DNA from: Notamacropus eugenii
Taxonomy: Eukaryota > Chordata > Mammalia > Diprotodontia > Macropodidae
Assembly: GCF_028372415.1 (NCBI RefSeq)
Contig: NC_092874.1
Coordinates: forward strand, 113,535,744 to 113,599,743
DNA length: 64,000 bases
Direction: 5' to 3'
This document shows positions 45,691-57,099 of this stretch, piece by piece (position 1 is the first letter of the stretch; each line of letters begins with the position of its first letter). The position numbers were made by a program, and so were the translations under genes. The notes under the pieces are model-generated. The model saw only the letters and a list, made by a program, of their open reading frames with translations, did no database searches and was not told the DNA's origin.

Positions 45691-47534
45691 ACCACAATAA
45701 TACACAATACACCACAATAAACTCAAAATGAATGTTTGAACTGAATATTAAAGTCATAAAATTTAAAAATTTTAGAAGAGTACCACTTCAGGTACCTTTC
45801 ACATGTATGACTAGAGGAAGAATTCTTAACCAAATGTAACAAGTGTATGGTGTGGTCAAACACACTGTAGCACCTCACATTTCATAAAGGGTTGGTAGTT
45901 AACAGTTCATTTCAATCTGCCTTCACACTGATAAGTTTACAACTCCAAAAAAGAAACACTACCACATGGCAACATTTAAACTTTCTCTGGGTCCTAAGGA
46001 TTACTTTGTTGTAGGGAAAATACACTGTCCCTACTTGTCAGTATGGCTTTCAAGTCCTTGTTGATAGGCTTCTATCTATACAAACCAGTCATTCACAATA
46101 CTAACACTTTTAGATTATAAACTTGAACACTTATCTAAAATACGGCAAGTGATAATAATAATAATATGTATTTATAGATCAAAGTATGTGAGGTAATAAT
46201 AAACACACATAAGCCTAAATTACACACTTCCATGAATTTACTTAGTATTTCTCAAGGAAACCTGACAAGGAAACATGAGTGAGGAAAATTCATGCCCTTG
46301 AGGTAACTCACAATTCCAGACTGTAAGCTTTGAAGTGACCACTGGGCCACTGAGGAACATATATACCACATATAACTGCTGCTCTACTAAATGTTCACCA
46401 GCAGATGCTCACCACTGTCCGGATGGACAAATTCTTTCCTCTATTCTCAAACTAAGAAAATACATACATGTGCTTTCGCCTAAAAATCACCCTTAAAGGG
46501 TGCTAAGTATCATACTTCTAAATTTCACTAGTAATTCTCTTTCAGCTTAAGAACTGAAAGTTTTATCAAGTGTGTATTTTTTTTCTTCAATATCGCGACA
46601 GGAAGAGCCATCTATTCAGTAGTATGCTATGTTGTCTAATCAACTTTAAGCAAAGAGAGCTCATTGCAAAATAGTTCAAGATGATTCTTTGAGCAAGATA
46701 GACAAATCCAGTCAATTATTCACTCATCTGGATTCTGAGTCATACAATTAGATATTAGCATCTCTTTCCATAGAACCAAACAGCTGTAAAACCTCTTTCA
46801 CCAATTTTCCTTTTCAAATCAGAGAGGGTAGCAAATAACAACAAACATAGAAATGGAGGGTTGGGGAGCATTTGTTTCTTGCTTGAACTTCTTTTTAAAA
46901 CACACAGACATTTAGTGACACTAAGAAAACAAAGAGTATCCATGGGCTAAAGAATCTAAGTAATAAAAGACATAATAAATTAATAAAATACAAAACTCCA
47001 GGTGGCACTGATGCACACCACCTGATGACTTTTTATCCAATGAGTTTCAATCTTTCTTCAGCCAATGAGCATCTTGCAGGTGAAGCCACCTGTCACCTGA
47101 CTGCTGGTTGCCCCCTCTTCACAGCTTTTCTACCCCCTGTTCCAGTCCAATCAAGCTTCTTCATTCACATCTCAACCTTCATTCATTTCCTAGTGTTCAG
47201 TGACTCACTTTTCACTTATGAGGTTAAAGTCTAAATAGATATCCCCGATGAAATCAACAATCCTTATTTAGACATTCCATAGTCTCCAGTTATATAAAGT
47301 TTTTCATTTTGTGTTCTTTACCCTCTTGAATCTTAAAAGTTACATGCAAATGACCTGAGAGACCAAGATGTCTTGTAGCTTCAATCATTCCATAGTCTTT
47401 GAAGGAGTCCTATTTAACAACATGCATCTGTAACAACTATTTCATATTTTCATACTCATGTTTTTTAGTTTATTCAGAATAAAAGTTATCTGCCCCATTT
47501 AAATTATCACATTGCTCATATATAAGAAAACTTT

Positions 47535-47780
47535 CTTGATTTTCCCCCTGTGGTTCCCCACCAATATTCTCCAGCTAATAATACCCTCTACTCTGAAATG
47601 AACATCTACCTACTCCATTTATATCTTGTACATAACTGGCTATTTCCCTGTTGTCTCCCTTCATTAGAATATATGCTCTTTGAGGGCAGGAATTGTTTTT
47701 TGCCTTTCTTTGTATCCCCCAAAGATTATCACAGTGCCTGACACTAAGTACTAAATAAATGCTTGTTTACTAACTGGCTG
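47535..47780 (+). repeat. L2 LINE 3' terminus
   Basis: 'tatgctctttgagggcaggaattg', 'tatcacagtgcctgac', 'aaataaatgcttgtttac'. The open frame 47550-47741 is read-through. Confidence 0.82.
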
Positions 47781-48075
47781 GTATCACCTTACATTCTTTA
47801 TTGGGTAACATAGGCCTTATGTTTATGCCACAATTCATTTTCTGTTCTTTTTGTCACAAATCTGCTCAAGACTATCTGAAAACTGTGTTTCTTTACACAT
47901 AGATTTTAATAAGTTTTTATTGAACCAAATTTCTTTTCCTACTCCTCTTAGGCATCAAGCTGTTCTATGAAAGAGGAAATATTTTACATTCCTTATCAGT
48001 AGATTTATTTTTTTCTTTTACACAAATACTCTTTTGCCTTTTCTTCATCAATTTCCATATATACAGAAGGGAAGT

Positions 48076-48233
48076 TGAAATAGTAGTGTCATCTCAATAG
48101 AAAAAGATCCCTGTGGGGCTGCATATTGAATTAGAAAACTACAAATTAACATTAGCTATGTTGTATTTGTATTTATTTTGTTAAATATTTACCAACTATA
48201 TTTCCCAATTCTTGGAAATTTTGACACCTCTGC
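48076..48233. mobile_element. hAT-type element, copy 2 of a family
   Basis: 'tagtgtcatctc' at the left, interior 'gaattagaaaactacaaattaacattagctatgttg', and the right end 'ttttgacacctctg' match the element at 44888, with a shortened left part. Confidence 0.6.
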
Positions 48234-48254
48234 CCTACAGCGACAATAACTTTC

Positions 48255-48605
48255 ACAAATACAGGATAGAGTTGATTACAAAAAATAAAGTAGAAATAAT
48301 TTTTTAATTTTTTAAAAATAAAAATAATTTCAATTACATGAAATTAAGAAGCATTTGCATGAACAAAATCAACAGGATAAGAATAAAAGTGTTTGATGGA
48401 AAAAAAATCTTTGAGTCAAATAGCTATAATAAGTCTTATAACCAAGTTAAATGGATAAGTAGTAGAAATATATAAAACCAAAAGTCCTTTCATAATAGGT
48501 CAGTAGTCAAAAGACATAAATAAACAATTCTCAAAAGAAATGAAAACTATCAAATACTACACGAAAGACTGTGCCAAATCACAAATAATAAAATAAATGC
48601 CTATA
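48255..48605 (+). pseudogene. L1 ORF2 fragment
   Basis: 'tacatgaaattaagaagcatttgcatgaacaaaatcaac' followed by 'aaacaattctcaaaagaaatg' and 'aaagactgtgccaaatcac' align in order with the ORF2 C-terminal third, as in 35380-35690. Confidence 0.65.
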
Positions 48606-48754
48606 TTGGGAAAGGCAACAGGAAAAAAGGGAGGGGGAAGAAAGGCGGTAAGGGAGGAAGTGTTGCCTCAAGAGAAGTAAATAAAAGGCCTTTAGTTTCT
48701 TGCTCTTGCATTTGATGTGGTAAAAAATTAAGGATTTTGTGGGACAGGTTATTT

Positions 48755-49050
48755 TTTTAATTAAAGGGACTGTCCCTTGAGTGACTTAAAGAAGTCTATT
48801 CACTGAATGAGTATAACTGTCTTAAAGTGAGATAAGACCTTAGCCTGAAAGGGCCCGGGTCTCATATTGAATCCTGGGCCATCTCCAGTCATCCTGATGA
48901 ATATCAGGCTACTGGACCCAGATGTCTCAGGAGAAGAAAGTGAGATTGGTGACTTTGCACAGCCCTCCCTCACTTAAATCAAAGTCAACTGCAAGTCATG
49001 CCATCATCTTCAGGTCATGGTCCTCTTCGAGAACAAAAGACAAGCACAAA
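48755..49050 (+). mobile_element. RTE-tailed SINE, full body
   Basis: The 5' body ('ttaaagggactgtcccttgagtgac..cactgaatgag') is related to 34322-34430. The shared 3' half from 'cctgggccatctccag' ends with a 22-base segment (49022-49043) that matches the RTE-like LINE end at 11549-11570 in 20 of 22 positions. The head has no tRNA-like part, unlike 38529. Confidence 0.8.
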
Positions 49051-49074
49051 AACAACACAACAATTTTGTTTTAG

Positions 49075-49305
49075 ATTTTGTATAACCTTATTATGCACGT
49101 TTTGCACTTGGGAACATGTTGTCTTCCAATATAATATAAGATATATATATACATATATATAGCTTTTATATATATAAGCTATATATAATAATAATGTAAT
49201 ACAATCTTCCAATATAATATAAGCTCTTTGAAGTCAAGGTCATTGTTTGCTTTTATCTTTGTATTCCCAGCTCCTGGCAAAGTGCCCAGAATGTTGGTTG
49301 ATATA
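49075..49305 (+). repeat. L2 3' terminus with an internal 83-bp duplication/insertion
   Basis: The L2 text 'gttgtcttccaatataatataag' is interrupted by TA-rich DNA. It then restarts as 'tcttccaatataatataag..ctctttgaagtcaaggtc' and ends 'ggcaaagtgcccagaatg'. 49306-50545 holds no recognised feature apart from short A tracts. Confidence 0.75.
49141..49204. repeat. TA-rich hairpin between 19-bp direct repeats
   Basis: The 19-bp sequence tcttccaatataatataag occurs at 49122-49140 and 49205-49223, identical. Between them, tatatatagctt (49154-49165) and aagctatatata (49176-49187) are perfect inverted arms. Confidence 0.9.
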
Positions 49306-50549
49306 TTTTTCTTACTGCTATGTCAAAGGAATCTAGCCTTGATTGATGTATCACCCGGAGCAAAGTCACGTTTATGGCATTTCCAACTTACTAAACAGAC
49401 AAATTAAAGCATTAATTCACATTGAAAAATGTGAATGTTCAACTTAAAGGAACTTGCGAGATACAGTAATCTTAGACAGAAGCACCAATAGCAGGCTGTA
49501 ATATTTTAGACTAATTCTATTAGATATAAGTATTAAAGCAAAAAAAAATATGAAGGTGAATTTTTGGAGTTGCAAGTGTGGAATTAGGCAACCTTCAAGT
49601 ATAAGAAAAATCCCAGTAGTCTTGTATAGGAAGACAAGTTCTGAGCGTGAAACATAGGACAGTCTAAATGCTAGAAAAGGGAAAATTTTGGAAGTTATGA
49701 AGGTCTCTGAAAGTGTTTCTACCATTTAAGCTGTCAAAGTTCTTCCCATCATCATTAGTCTAGTTTCCAAGTGGATTTACTGGGGATTTCTTTTCTCTGA
49801 GGACAAGTCTCTAGTTTGTGAAAACAAGACAAATCTTGCGTCCAAACAAGTTTATGAGGAAAGTTGCTTTCATTTCACAGAAATTCCTATTTATAGTTAA
49901 CATTCCTGAAATATATTCACTCTATATAACAGATACCTACGCAGTATTACTGAACTAAATCTTTGCTCTTCAAAGGCAGCAAGATATTATATAACTAGAC
50001 TTACTAGTTTCTCTGGGTCGGTTCCATTTTTGATAAATTTTACAAAGTGGGCATTTGCCCTCAGAAATGTCTCAGGCAAGTTCTACCCCAGGCTTGTTGT
50101 CTTTGAAAGTAATTGTAGAAAATTCTTGAAGTACTTTCAGTTTATTTAGGAATTACCAACTTTGAACTCTATAACAGCACTTTCAACTCTGAGAATCTTC
50201 TGAAGCATGAAGTTAGCTATGAAAAAAAAACTCAAGACTCAAAATTTAAAAATGGTTTAGAGATCATATGACCCTAAAAGAATATGCTCAGCCAGAATTT
50301 CTCAGTGCCTCTCCCTAATCACCATAAGGAACAACTAAGGCTGAACTTAGTCCCACTCTACTCCTTTTAATTGGCTTTCATCTAAGGTGTTGAATAAGCT
50401 TAAATTTAAGCCTGAATTTAAAAGCAGCAAAATATTACTTTGGGTTGTAATCTCAGGTTAAGGCTTAGCTTTCTCCCAAAAAAAAAAAAATTCTGATGAT
50501 TAGAGCCCAGTTAGAGTGATCCTGAATTTCTTTCTAAGTATTTCTAAGT

Positions 50550-50945
50550 TAAAACACAAACTTTTCTGCCTGACGTTCACAGTTCTTCACACGCTGGCCC
50601 CATTCTCTAGTCTAGCCAAAGGGACATTCTTTCTTCCCTCACACAGGACAGTCCGTGACACTGTCCGTACAGACTGCCCATTTTCCGTGACTTGGATGCA
50701 CTCCACCTCACCTCTTGGTATCTTTATCTTCCTTCAAAGGTCAGCCCAGGTGTTCCCACAGGTGCTATCTAGTGTCTCTTCTCCCAAGTTATTTTGTATT
50801 CATGTAGGTGCTTTGCGTATGTATAAGTTGTATATCCTTTTACATGTACATGTATGTTATCTCCCCCAAATAAATGTGAGCTACCCAGCACCTAGGCCCG
50901 TAACTGGGACACACCAGAGGCTCAATAAATGCCTAATTGACGGGT
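50550..50945 (+). repeat. L2 LINE 3' end
   Basis: 'ttctgcctgacgttcacagttcttcac', 'cttcaaaggtcagcccagg', 'caggtgctatctagtg', then 'ctacccagcacctaggcc' and 'gaggctcaataaatgcctaattga' give an L2 end of about 395 bp. The 159-residue open frame at 50516-50995 (GTG start) is read-through. It sits immediately upstream of the MTPN CpG island. Confidence 0.75.
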
Positions 50946-51066
50946 CTTTTCTAGCTCGAAGAAGTCCCAAAGCCCCAGAACGCTTCTACAATTAATTGTC
51001 CCACTCTGGTAGCCCTACTACGCCTCCTCCACAAGTTCAAATCACTCCACCAGTCCCCTGTTTGAA

Positions 51067-51080
51067 GCGCGCCTGCGCAA
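51067..51080. promoter_or_regulatory. NRF1-like motif
   Basis: GCGCGCCTGCGCAA closely resembles the NRF1 palindrome (consensus YGCGCAYGCGCR) with one weak half. It lies 410 bp upstream of the MTPN ATG at the upstream edge of the CpG island. Confidence 0.5.
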
Positions 51081-51088
51081 GGAGACCA

Positions 51089-51094
51089 GCCAAT
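51089..51094 (+). promoter_or_regulatory. CCAAT box (NF-Y type)
   Basis: The core GCCAAT sits in CAGCCAATCACG, a strong NF-Y-like context. It is nine bases downstream of the NRF1-like motif and about 135 bp upstream of the ETS site, a common spacing in CpG-island promoters. Confidence 0.6.
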
Positions 51095-51149
51095 CACGAA
51101 GAGCCTTCCCAGCCCCCTTCCAATCCCCCCGTTTTCCTGCTGGAGACGA

Positions 51150-51208
51150 GGGCGGGCCTTTGATCTGGGCGTTGGAGGGGAGAAGGGGAAGAGGAAGCCG
51201 GGGGCGGG
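51150..51208 (+). promoter_or_regulatory. two GC boxes (Sp/KLF type)
   Basis: GGGCGGGCC at 51150-51158 and GGGGGCGGG at 51200-51208 match Sp1-family sites. Both lie between the CCAAT box and the ETS site, upstream of the inferred start region. Confidence 0.55.
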
Positions 51209-51226
51209 TCACTGGAGGGAGCGTGA

Positions 51227-51236
51227 ACCGGAAGTG
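51227..51236 (+). promoter_or_regulatory. ETS/GABP site
   Basis: ACCGGAAGTG is an essentially perfect GABPA/ELK-type site. Such sites usually lie within a few tens of bases of the start site in TATA-less promoters, so transcription probably begins close downstream. A pyrimidine-rich stretch follows at about 51244-51256. Confidence 0.6.
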
Positions 51237-51291
51237 GAAGGCGCTTCTCCCTTTCCAGGCGGATTCCGTTTGGCGCGGCCCCCGGCTCTGA

Positions 51292-51486
51292 GAGAACTTT
51301 CCTTCTCCCCGGCTTCCGCGGCTGCAGCGTCCGATCGCCTTGGCCAGCGGCTCTCCCGTGCCGGCCTCCGTCCGGGATTCCTGCGGCCGCTCCCCGCCCG
51401 CCGCCGCCTTCGATCCTCGCCCTCCTTCATTCAGTCCCGCCCGCCGTCTTCTTTGCCCCTCTCCATCCGGCCGGCCCTCCGCAGTG
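51292..51486 (+). other. MTPN 5' leader, in frame and stop-free
   Basis: The last in-frame stop upstream of the MTPN ATG is TGA at 51289-51291. The following 65 codons are open into the ATG and contain no upstream ATG in any frame that I can see. The leader is GC-rich and pyrimidine-rich. The open frame is probably a by-product of its low A/T content. A near-cognate TTG at 51340 with G at -3 and +4 is the best candidate non-AUG start if any extension exists. Confidence 0.45.
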
Positions 51487-51558
51487 ATGTGCGACAAGGA
51501 GTTCATGTGGGCTTTGAAAAATGGAGACCTGGATGAAGTGAAAGACTATGTGGCCAAG
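51487..51558 (+). CDS. MTPN: MTPN (myotrophin / V-1) coding exon 1, partial gene
   Basis: The ATG at 51487 opens 24 codons that read [20 protein letters not shown] followed by YVAK. This is the recognisable N-terminus of myotrophin, a 118-residue ankyrin-repeat protein. The family binds the actin capping protein CapZ and inhibits its barbed-end capping; it is cytosolic and has also been linked to cardiac hypertrophy and NF-kB dimer exchange. The 24 residues form the first helices before the main ankyrin repeats. The exon ends at AAG|GTAAGC, a consensus donor in phase 0, consistent with the next residue (Gly in the known protein) starting exon 2. The ATG is the first one downstream of the promoter motifs, with G at -3. 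No frameshift is seen. Later exons lie outside the window. The identity rests on recognition of a very conserved N-terminus and is firm. Confidence 0.96.
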
Positions 51559-52979
51559 GTAAGCGTGGGCCGGGGGGAGTGGAAGCGACCGGGAATCGCG
51601 GACGCGGGCCGTTCTGGAGGAGGCTTCCCCTCCGGGGTCCTCGACGGGAGGGTCACCGGGAGGGACGAGGGCGGGTCGAGAGCTTTAGTTCTCAAAGGAC
51701 AGACTGACTGCTGCTCCCTCGGATCGCTCAATCAAAATGACCGTCGGCAGCGTCTGTCAAGTTTACTTACTGGAATCTAACCCCACCGGCCACTCCGGGC
51801 TCCGGGAAGGCTGGTCACTTAGCTCTGTCACTCCTCTGGACATCCAGGAGCGGCTCCCGGGGTTAGGTTAGGCCGTGGTCCCGCTGGCCCTCTGTGATGA
51901 GTGTTGAATCTCTGTGGGACCCACCCACAGCAAATAAAGTCACCCAGGCGGAACTGGCCGGTGGGACCTTTCCTTTAAAAAATGTTGAACTTGTACGTAT
52001 CGGTGGAAAATGGTAGCTTTTTAAAATGTCATAATTCTGAAAATCACAAATCTGAAACTTTCACGATCCTTAATTTTGGGTGTGGCCCTTTTCCTCTCCT
52101 CTTCCACTACACAAATATACTTTTGCTTCAAGTGGTAAGATTGTCTTTTGGCCTGAGTTTAAGACATCTTAGCAGTTTGGTTTTTTTTTTTTATGAGTGT
52201 GCTGACTTCAATCCAGCCTTCTGTCTGATAGCATCCCAGATACTTGTCTGATACGTAGTGTTGTTTGGTCATGGTATGTTTGGTGTGAAGGGAACAACCA
52301 TTTTACAACCAAAGCCACATGTATGAAAACTGAATCTGCATTGTCCCAAAGCGAAGTATTTAAATATCTCAGTTTTCAGGAGGGACTGCCTTTGTTGACC
52401 CCAGTGCCTCTTTTTTTTTTTTTAATTACACAAGTTAACTGTTTTTATGAACAGAACAATTTTTATACGTGATGCTATTGTTTCTTAATCGCTTAAAAAT
52501 AATTTTTAAAGTAAATCATAAGTTCACAACAGATACAAACATAAAGCCCGTAGGTAGTCTTGGTCCTCTGTTGAACTCAATAGATGACTTTTTCTTTAAA
52601 AAAATGGACATTTGTTCATTTTTTTTTCTCTTAGGTCAGTTGCATATTATTAGGAAGCAACAAACAAGTAGAATCAGTCTTTCTTAATTCTTAAAGTAAC
52701 TATTTAAAGACTATGTGGACAGCTAATAATTTCTTCTATTCTCATATTCAGCTCTGCATTATTTAGGCCCTTGTTATCCACTCTGTCAATTGTGTGCAGC
52801 AGATTATGATACAGTGGTGTGCCATCTCTCCTGGGTGGCATTCTGAAGCCAGATTCCATAAATTTGTAAATATAAGTTGAGTAATAGGCAAGTACATATA
52901 ATTCCCTGTCATTATAGTGAAGGGGTTGGACTAGATTGCTGAGATCCTTGACTTATGACTGTGGTCCTACTAATGATAC

Positions 52980-53185
52980 AAATGTAGATTTAGAGTTGGA
53001 AAGGACCACGGTCAACCATTCCAACCTCCTTGTTTTACAGATGTGAAAACTGAGGCCTAGCACAGTTAAATAGATTTGACCCAAGGTCACTTAAGTAGTT
53101 GTAGAAAAGCAATCATTCCATCTCAGGCTTTGAGTTCCAGTTGAATTGCAAATCCAGTATTCTTTCCATTGCATCTAGTTGACTT
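52980..53185 (-). repeat. MIR3 in MTPN intron 1
   Basis: 'tagatttagagttggaaaggaccacgg', 'gttttacagatgtgaaaactgaggcctagcac', 'cccaaggtcacttaag' is antisense MIR3. 51800-52980 of the intron shows only T-rich tracts and nothing recognised. Confidence 0.78.
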
Positions 53186-54139
53186 AACAAACTAAGCCTG
53201 AAGTTAGAAACTGCATAAAACCAAAGTCTTCACTAGTATTTTTGAAAGATCTAAGTATATAAAATATGAACATGAGTTTCTTGTTTATTTTTTATGTTTA
53301 AATAGGTGTATTTTATAAGTTAATGCATCATTGTTTCCATTGTTTCATTTGTGTATGGGGGTTGTACTCTATCCATTATCGTTACTCTGTATCATTCAGA
53401 TATACGTAGCAGGGAGGAGAAACAAATGATAAGAAGGATTACCTTAAAGAGTTTGATTATTTAGTTTTTCCCTTTCTTAGATTTCCAAAATGTGACTTGG
53501 CCTCTGTCTTCAGCAATAAAAAGTAGCCAAAAGCTAGCATTTGCCAATCACTCCTTTTTTTCCTCAGCTGCTTTTCTGAGTATCTCCCCCTGAAGTCCTC
53601 TTTCCCATTTATTTATTCACTGGCCAAGCTATTCGTGTATATTCATAAGGTTTTTACATATAAAGTATATATGTGTCAAAAAGTATAATAGAAGAGTGTA
53701 TGATATTTTAGCTTTCATACTGAGGCTAGTGTAGACTAGTTAAAAATTCTTCCTCCTCTGCCCTGTCCTATTTTGAAGTTCTATAACATTGTTTACATGC
53801 AAAGACAGCCCTTTTAGTAGACCATTCCATCTTTAAATTTGTATTTAGGAAGTGGCTTACCTCAGCCAATTGTACCTCCCTTTCCTATCTTAGTTCAATC
53901 TACTTATGATTTTTCCTCAGCAAAATTGAAAAATTAGGTGGAAGTTAAGAAAACAGGACACACTTCTGGATCAATGAAAAGTTAGTTAAGAGAATCCCTA
54001 GATCTGTGGGAACCTGTCATGGATGGACTGAGTGTATACCAGAGGAAAATAATAATAACTTTATATATATCCAAGTTAAACATTGAAGTGTGACTTGAAA
54101 TTTTGTTAAAAGCCATGCTTTAAAGTATTTTAGCTTCAA

Positions 54140-54930
54140 GGTAGCAATGTCATATTGGTTAGAGAAAACAGGCCTCAAGTCAGGAAGACCTGGATTCAGG
54201 TCCTACTTCTGACACATATGAGTTGTGTGACCATAGGCAAGTTATTTAAGGTCTCAATGCACTGAGCAACTCTTAAGGCTCTAAGGTGCAGAACAATAGT
54301 TGAGCTTCACCTGCATCATTGTAATACCAGCAAAGACACAGGTCCATGATGAAAAAAACAAACATTTAATTTCTAAACATGTTCTTTTAATGTTTAGTGT
54401 CCACTGTGTCCTAAACACTTTACAGGGCAATATAGAGAGTAAAAGAAATAGAAGACAAAGTACCAGACCTAGAGGGGCTCCAACTATTTTCTAATCTCTG
54501 ATACTTGGCTACCATCTTTCGCACTTTGTTCGTTTAGCATTTTCTTTTTAATCCTGACAGTCCATGTACTCTCTCTAATATTGCATTGTGTATTTGGATG
54601 ATTGGGGATATATCATTATACATGTATAAAACACTTTGAGACTTATAAATTAACATACAAATAGATAGCAAAACTACTTAGTTAGAGGTTCTTTACCGAT
54701 AGTAGCCTCAATTATGTAGAACACAACTAAGAATTTCAGTGTTTTCATGTAGCCATAATACATTTCATAAAAACCATTAATTTCATATATTAATGTTTAT
54801 ATAGATGAATTCCTAAGAACAACTCCCTGACACTATTTAAATGAAATATGTAAAATGATGTAATATTTGTAAAGTGTTTTGCAAACAAACTGTTATATAA
54901 ATGCTAGCTATTATCATTACTATTGTTTAC
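54140..54930 (+). repeat. MIR-type SINE pieces in intron 1
   Basis: 54150-54300 is a sense copy ('caggcctcaagtcaggaagacctggattcagg', 'gagttgtgtgaccataggcaagttatttaag'). 54850-54925 is a MIR-like 3' piece ('aaagtgttttgcaaacaaac..aaatgctagctattatc'). 53190-54140 and 54930-57100 show nothing I can name. Confidence 0.6.
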
Positions 54931-57099
54931 TTTATACATTACTCTGACATGTTCTAAACCCGTAACAAGTTAAAAGGGCCTATGAAGAATGAGGTAGACA
55001 TGAGCGTAATAGAAAGGTAGCAAAAGAACTATTCGATGTTTAGAGTAAATAATTCTGTAAACAGTAACCTCAAAGGCCATCATCATAGAAGATATTAAAA
55101 AGCCTTATATTTCTTTTTGGCTCGTGAAGTTGATCTTATTTTGTTATATCTCATTGTTAACAAAATAATTGATCTTTATGATGATCGTGGATCACAAACA
55201 GTATGATTGTGTTCATTTTACTCAAAAGGCAACAGAATATAGTATAAATTGCGGAGATTTATGTCCAAAATTTTTAAGTAAGTTACAGCACTTAACAGGT
55301 CAAGAAAAAAGTAAGGCATTGTTGTATTGAAAACAGTATATAAGTACTGAAAGGGAGAGAAGTAAAAGTATCAGGGTAGGATTGGGCCTAATCCAGGAAA
55401 GCTACTTGGAGGAGACATCCCTCGTTATACCTTACCTAGGTTTTAAAGTAGTTTGACAATAATATCACTTAAATGCCTGCTGTGTGCAGAGTGTAAAACC
55501 TTTGTCAAGTTTTGATGATAAAGTTCACTAAAGATAGGTACTGTTGAAATAGCAGGACACATAGGTCCATGTCTGCATCAGGTCTGATACGTTCACTGTG
55601 TTGTTTACATGTACTTCTGTTTCACTTTCTGTGAAATACTATACATCAGGTCTCTTAACTTCCCTTTCTCTGTGGTTTCCTTTCCCTCTCCATCCCCCAT
55701 TCTGTCTGTGCCTATCCTCTACACTTTAATGGGGCCTCGGGTTTGAAAAGGCAACAATTGTATGATAGAAAATAGGATCACTTGAGCTAAGAAAGAAAAG
55801 ACTTGACTAAGAATTGACTGTTTTCTTTAGAAATTTGAAAACTTTTTGGGCTCACTTATTTCCTAAACAGTATCCAGATTAAAACAGACCACAATATCAT
55901 CTGCTTTTTATTTAATGTGTTCAAAAAATTACCTTGCCTTGAAATTAAAATGCAATAGAAAACATGAATATCTTACTTTTTTTTCTCTATGGCATTAGTG
56001 GAAACCTAATCAAGTTATTAGATCACACTATATTAAGTGCTTTAATTAGATACAGAATATTTGCTAATGTAAATTTTCATAAGGAGGTTTACCTTATTAG
56101 TATAACCTACCTAATGTTAATTGGTTTTGGGAAAACAACTTTAGTTTAGCCAATGTTACAACAGGTAGTTCCACAGTAATAACATCATAAATGGGCATTG
56201 GGCCAAATACCACCATGGTGTTTCATGACTGTACAGTGGATTTGGTTATAGTGAAACCATCTCTGTAGGAGCCACCTTATGTTTAAACTTACAAAAGCAC
56301 AAGCTGCTTCAGTTTCTTATACATGCTTACTTGATAAATTGACAATATCTATCAGATATACAGGTGCAGAATCTACGATGGCATACATAATAAGTAATAC
56401 CTAATCAGATGTTTATTGGTTGCCTTTGCTTAAGCCCCAAGCAATATCTAGAATGTTATACAGTAATAAACATCTTCTTCCTTCTATATGAAGATAATCT
56501 ACCATCATTAGGACATGTACTTTGAGTTAGTGGGGATGGGTTATATTGATCCATATATTCACTCTAATTCATTTTATTCATATAACCATCAACATGAATT
56601 TTCAGAGCGTCTGACCAGGGCCAGTGGCGCATTTAATCTGTGACAGTGAAATAGATTTCTATCTTAAAAGAGAAATGATTGATCCTTGGAATCAACTCAA
56701 AACCATGGTTACTTCTAAACTGATGTATGCATAGGTGAGCCACATACTTAATATCATCACCATACTTTTGTTTACTGCACAATTTAAAGCCATTGCTAGC
56801 ACCAGCTCACTCACCTTCTTTCACAGCTCCTTTTGGGACTAGGAAGCACTGAGCACTTTAAATAACAAATTTGTGTAACAAATTTAGGGCAACAAAGTGA
56901 GTGAAAAGAGTACCAAGATAAAGACGTGTCTCTATCTCCCTTTTTGTATGTTCTCTTTCATTCCAGAAGTACTGTGCCATCATTCTGCCTTGTAACAATT
57001 CAGAGCTGCTTTCTCTGACCCATAAAATGTCCTTATATGTCCATTATAGCAGTGACTTCCAGTGAAGTATCCCTCACTCCAGTATTAATTCTCTAGTTT

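Larger units (their letters stand above)
51040..51800. promoter_or_regulatory. CpG-island promoter of MTPN
   Basis: CpG dinucleotides and G+C rise abruptly here against an AT-rich, CpG-poor background and fall again inside intron 1. The island spans the first coding exon. No TATA box is visible. It contains NRF1-like, CCAAT, GC-box and ETS motifs in about 170 bp. This fits a dispersed-start, broadly active promoter. The transcription start is not determined by sequence alone; I infer it lies between about 51220 and 51420, downstream of the ETS site. Confidence 0.85.

Noticed and set aside
50516..50995. 159-codon open frame on the + strand just upstream of MTPN
   Set aside because: It begins at GTG and overlaps an L2 3' end over most of its length. 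No domain or signal is recognised.
51042..51506. 154-codon Arg/Gly-rich open frame antisense to MTPN exon 1
   Set aside because: It is a by-product of the GC-rich CpG island; there is no conserved motif, and low stop density is expected there.
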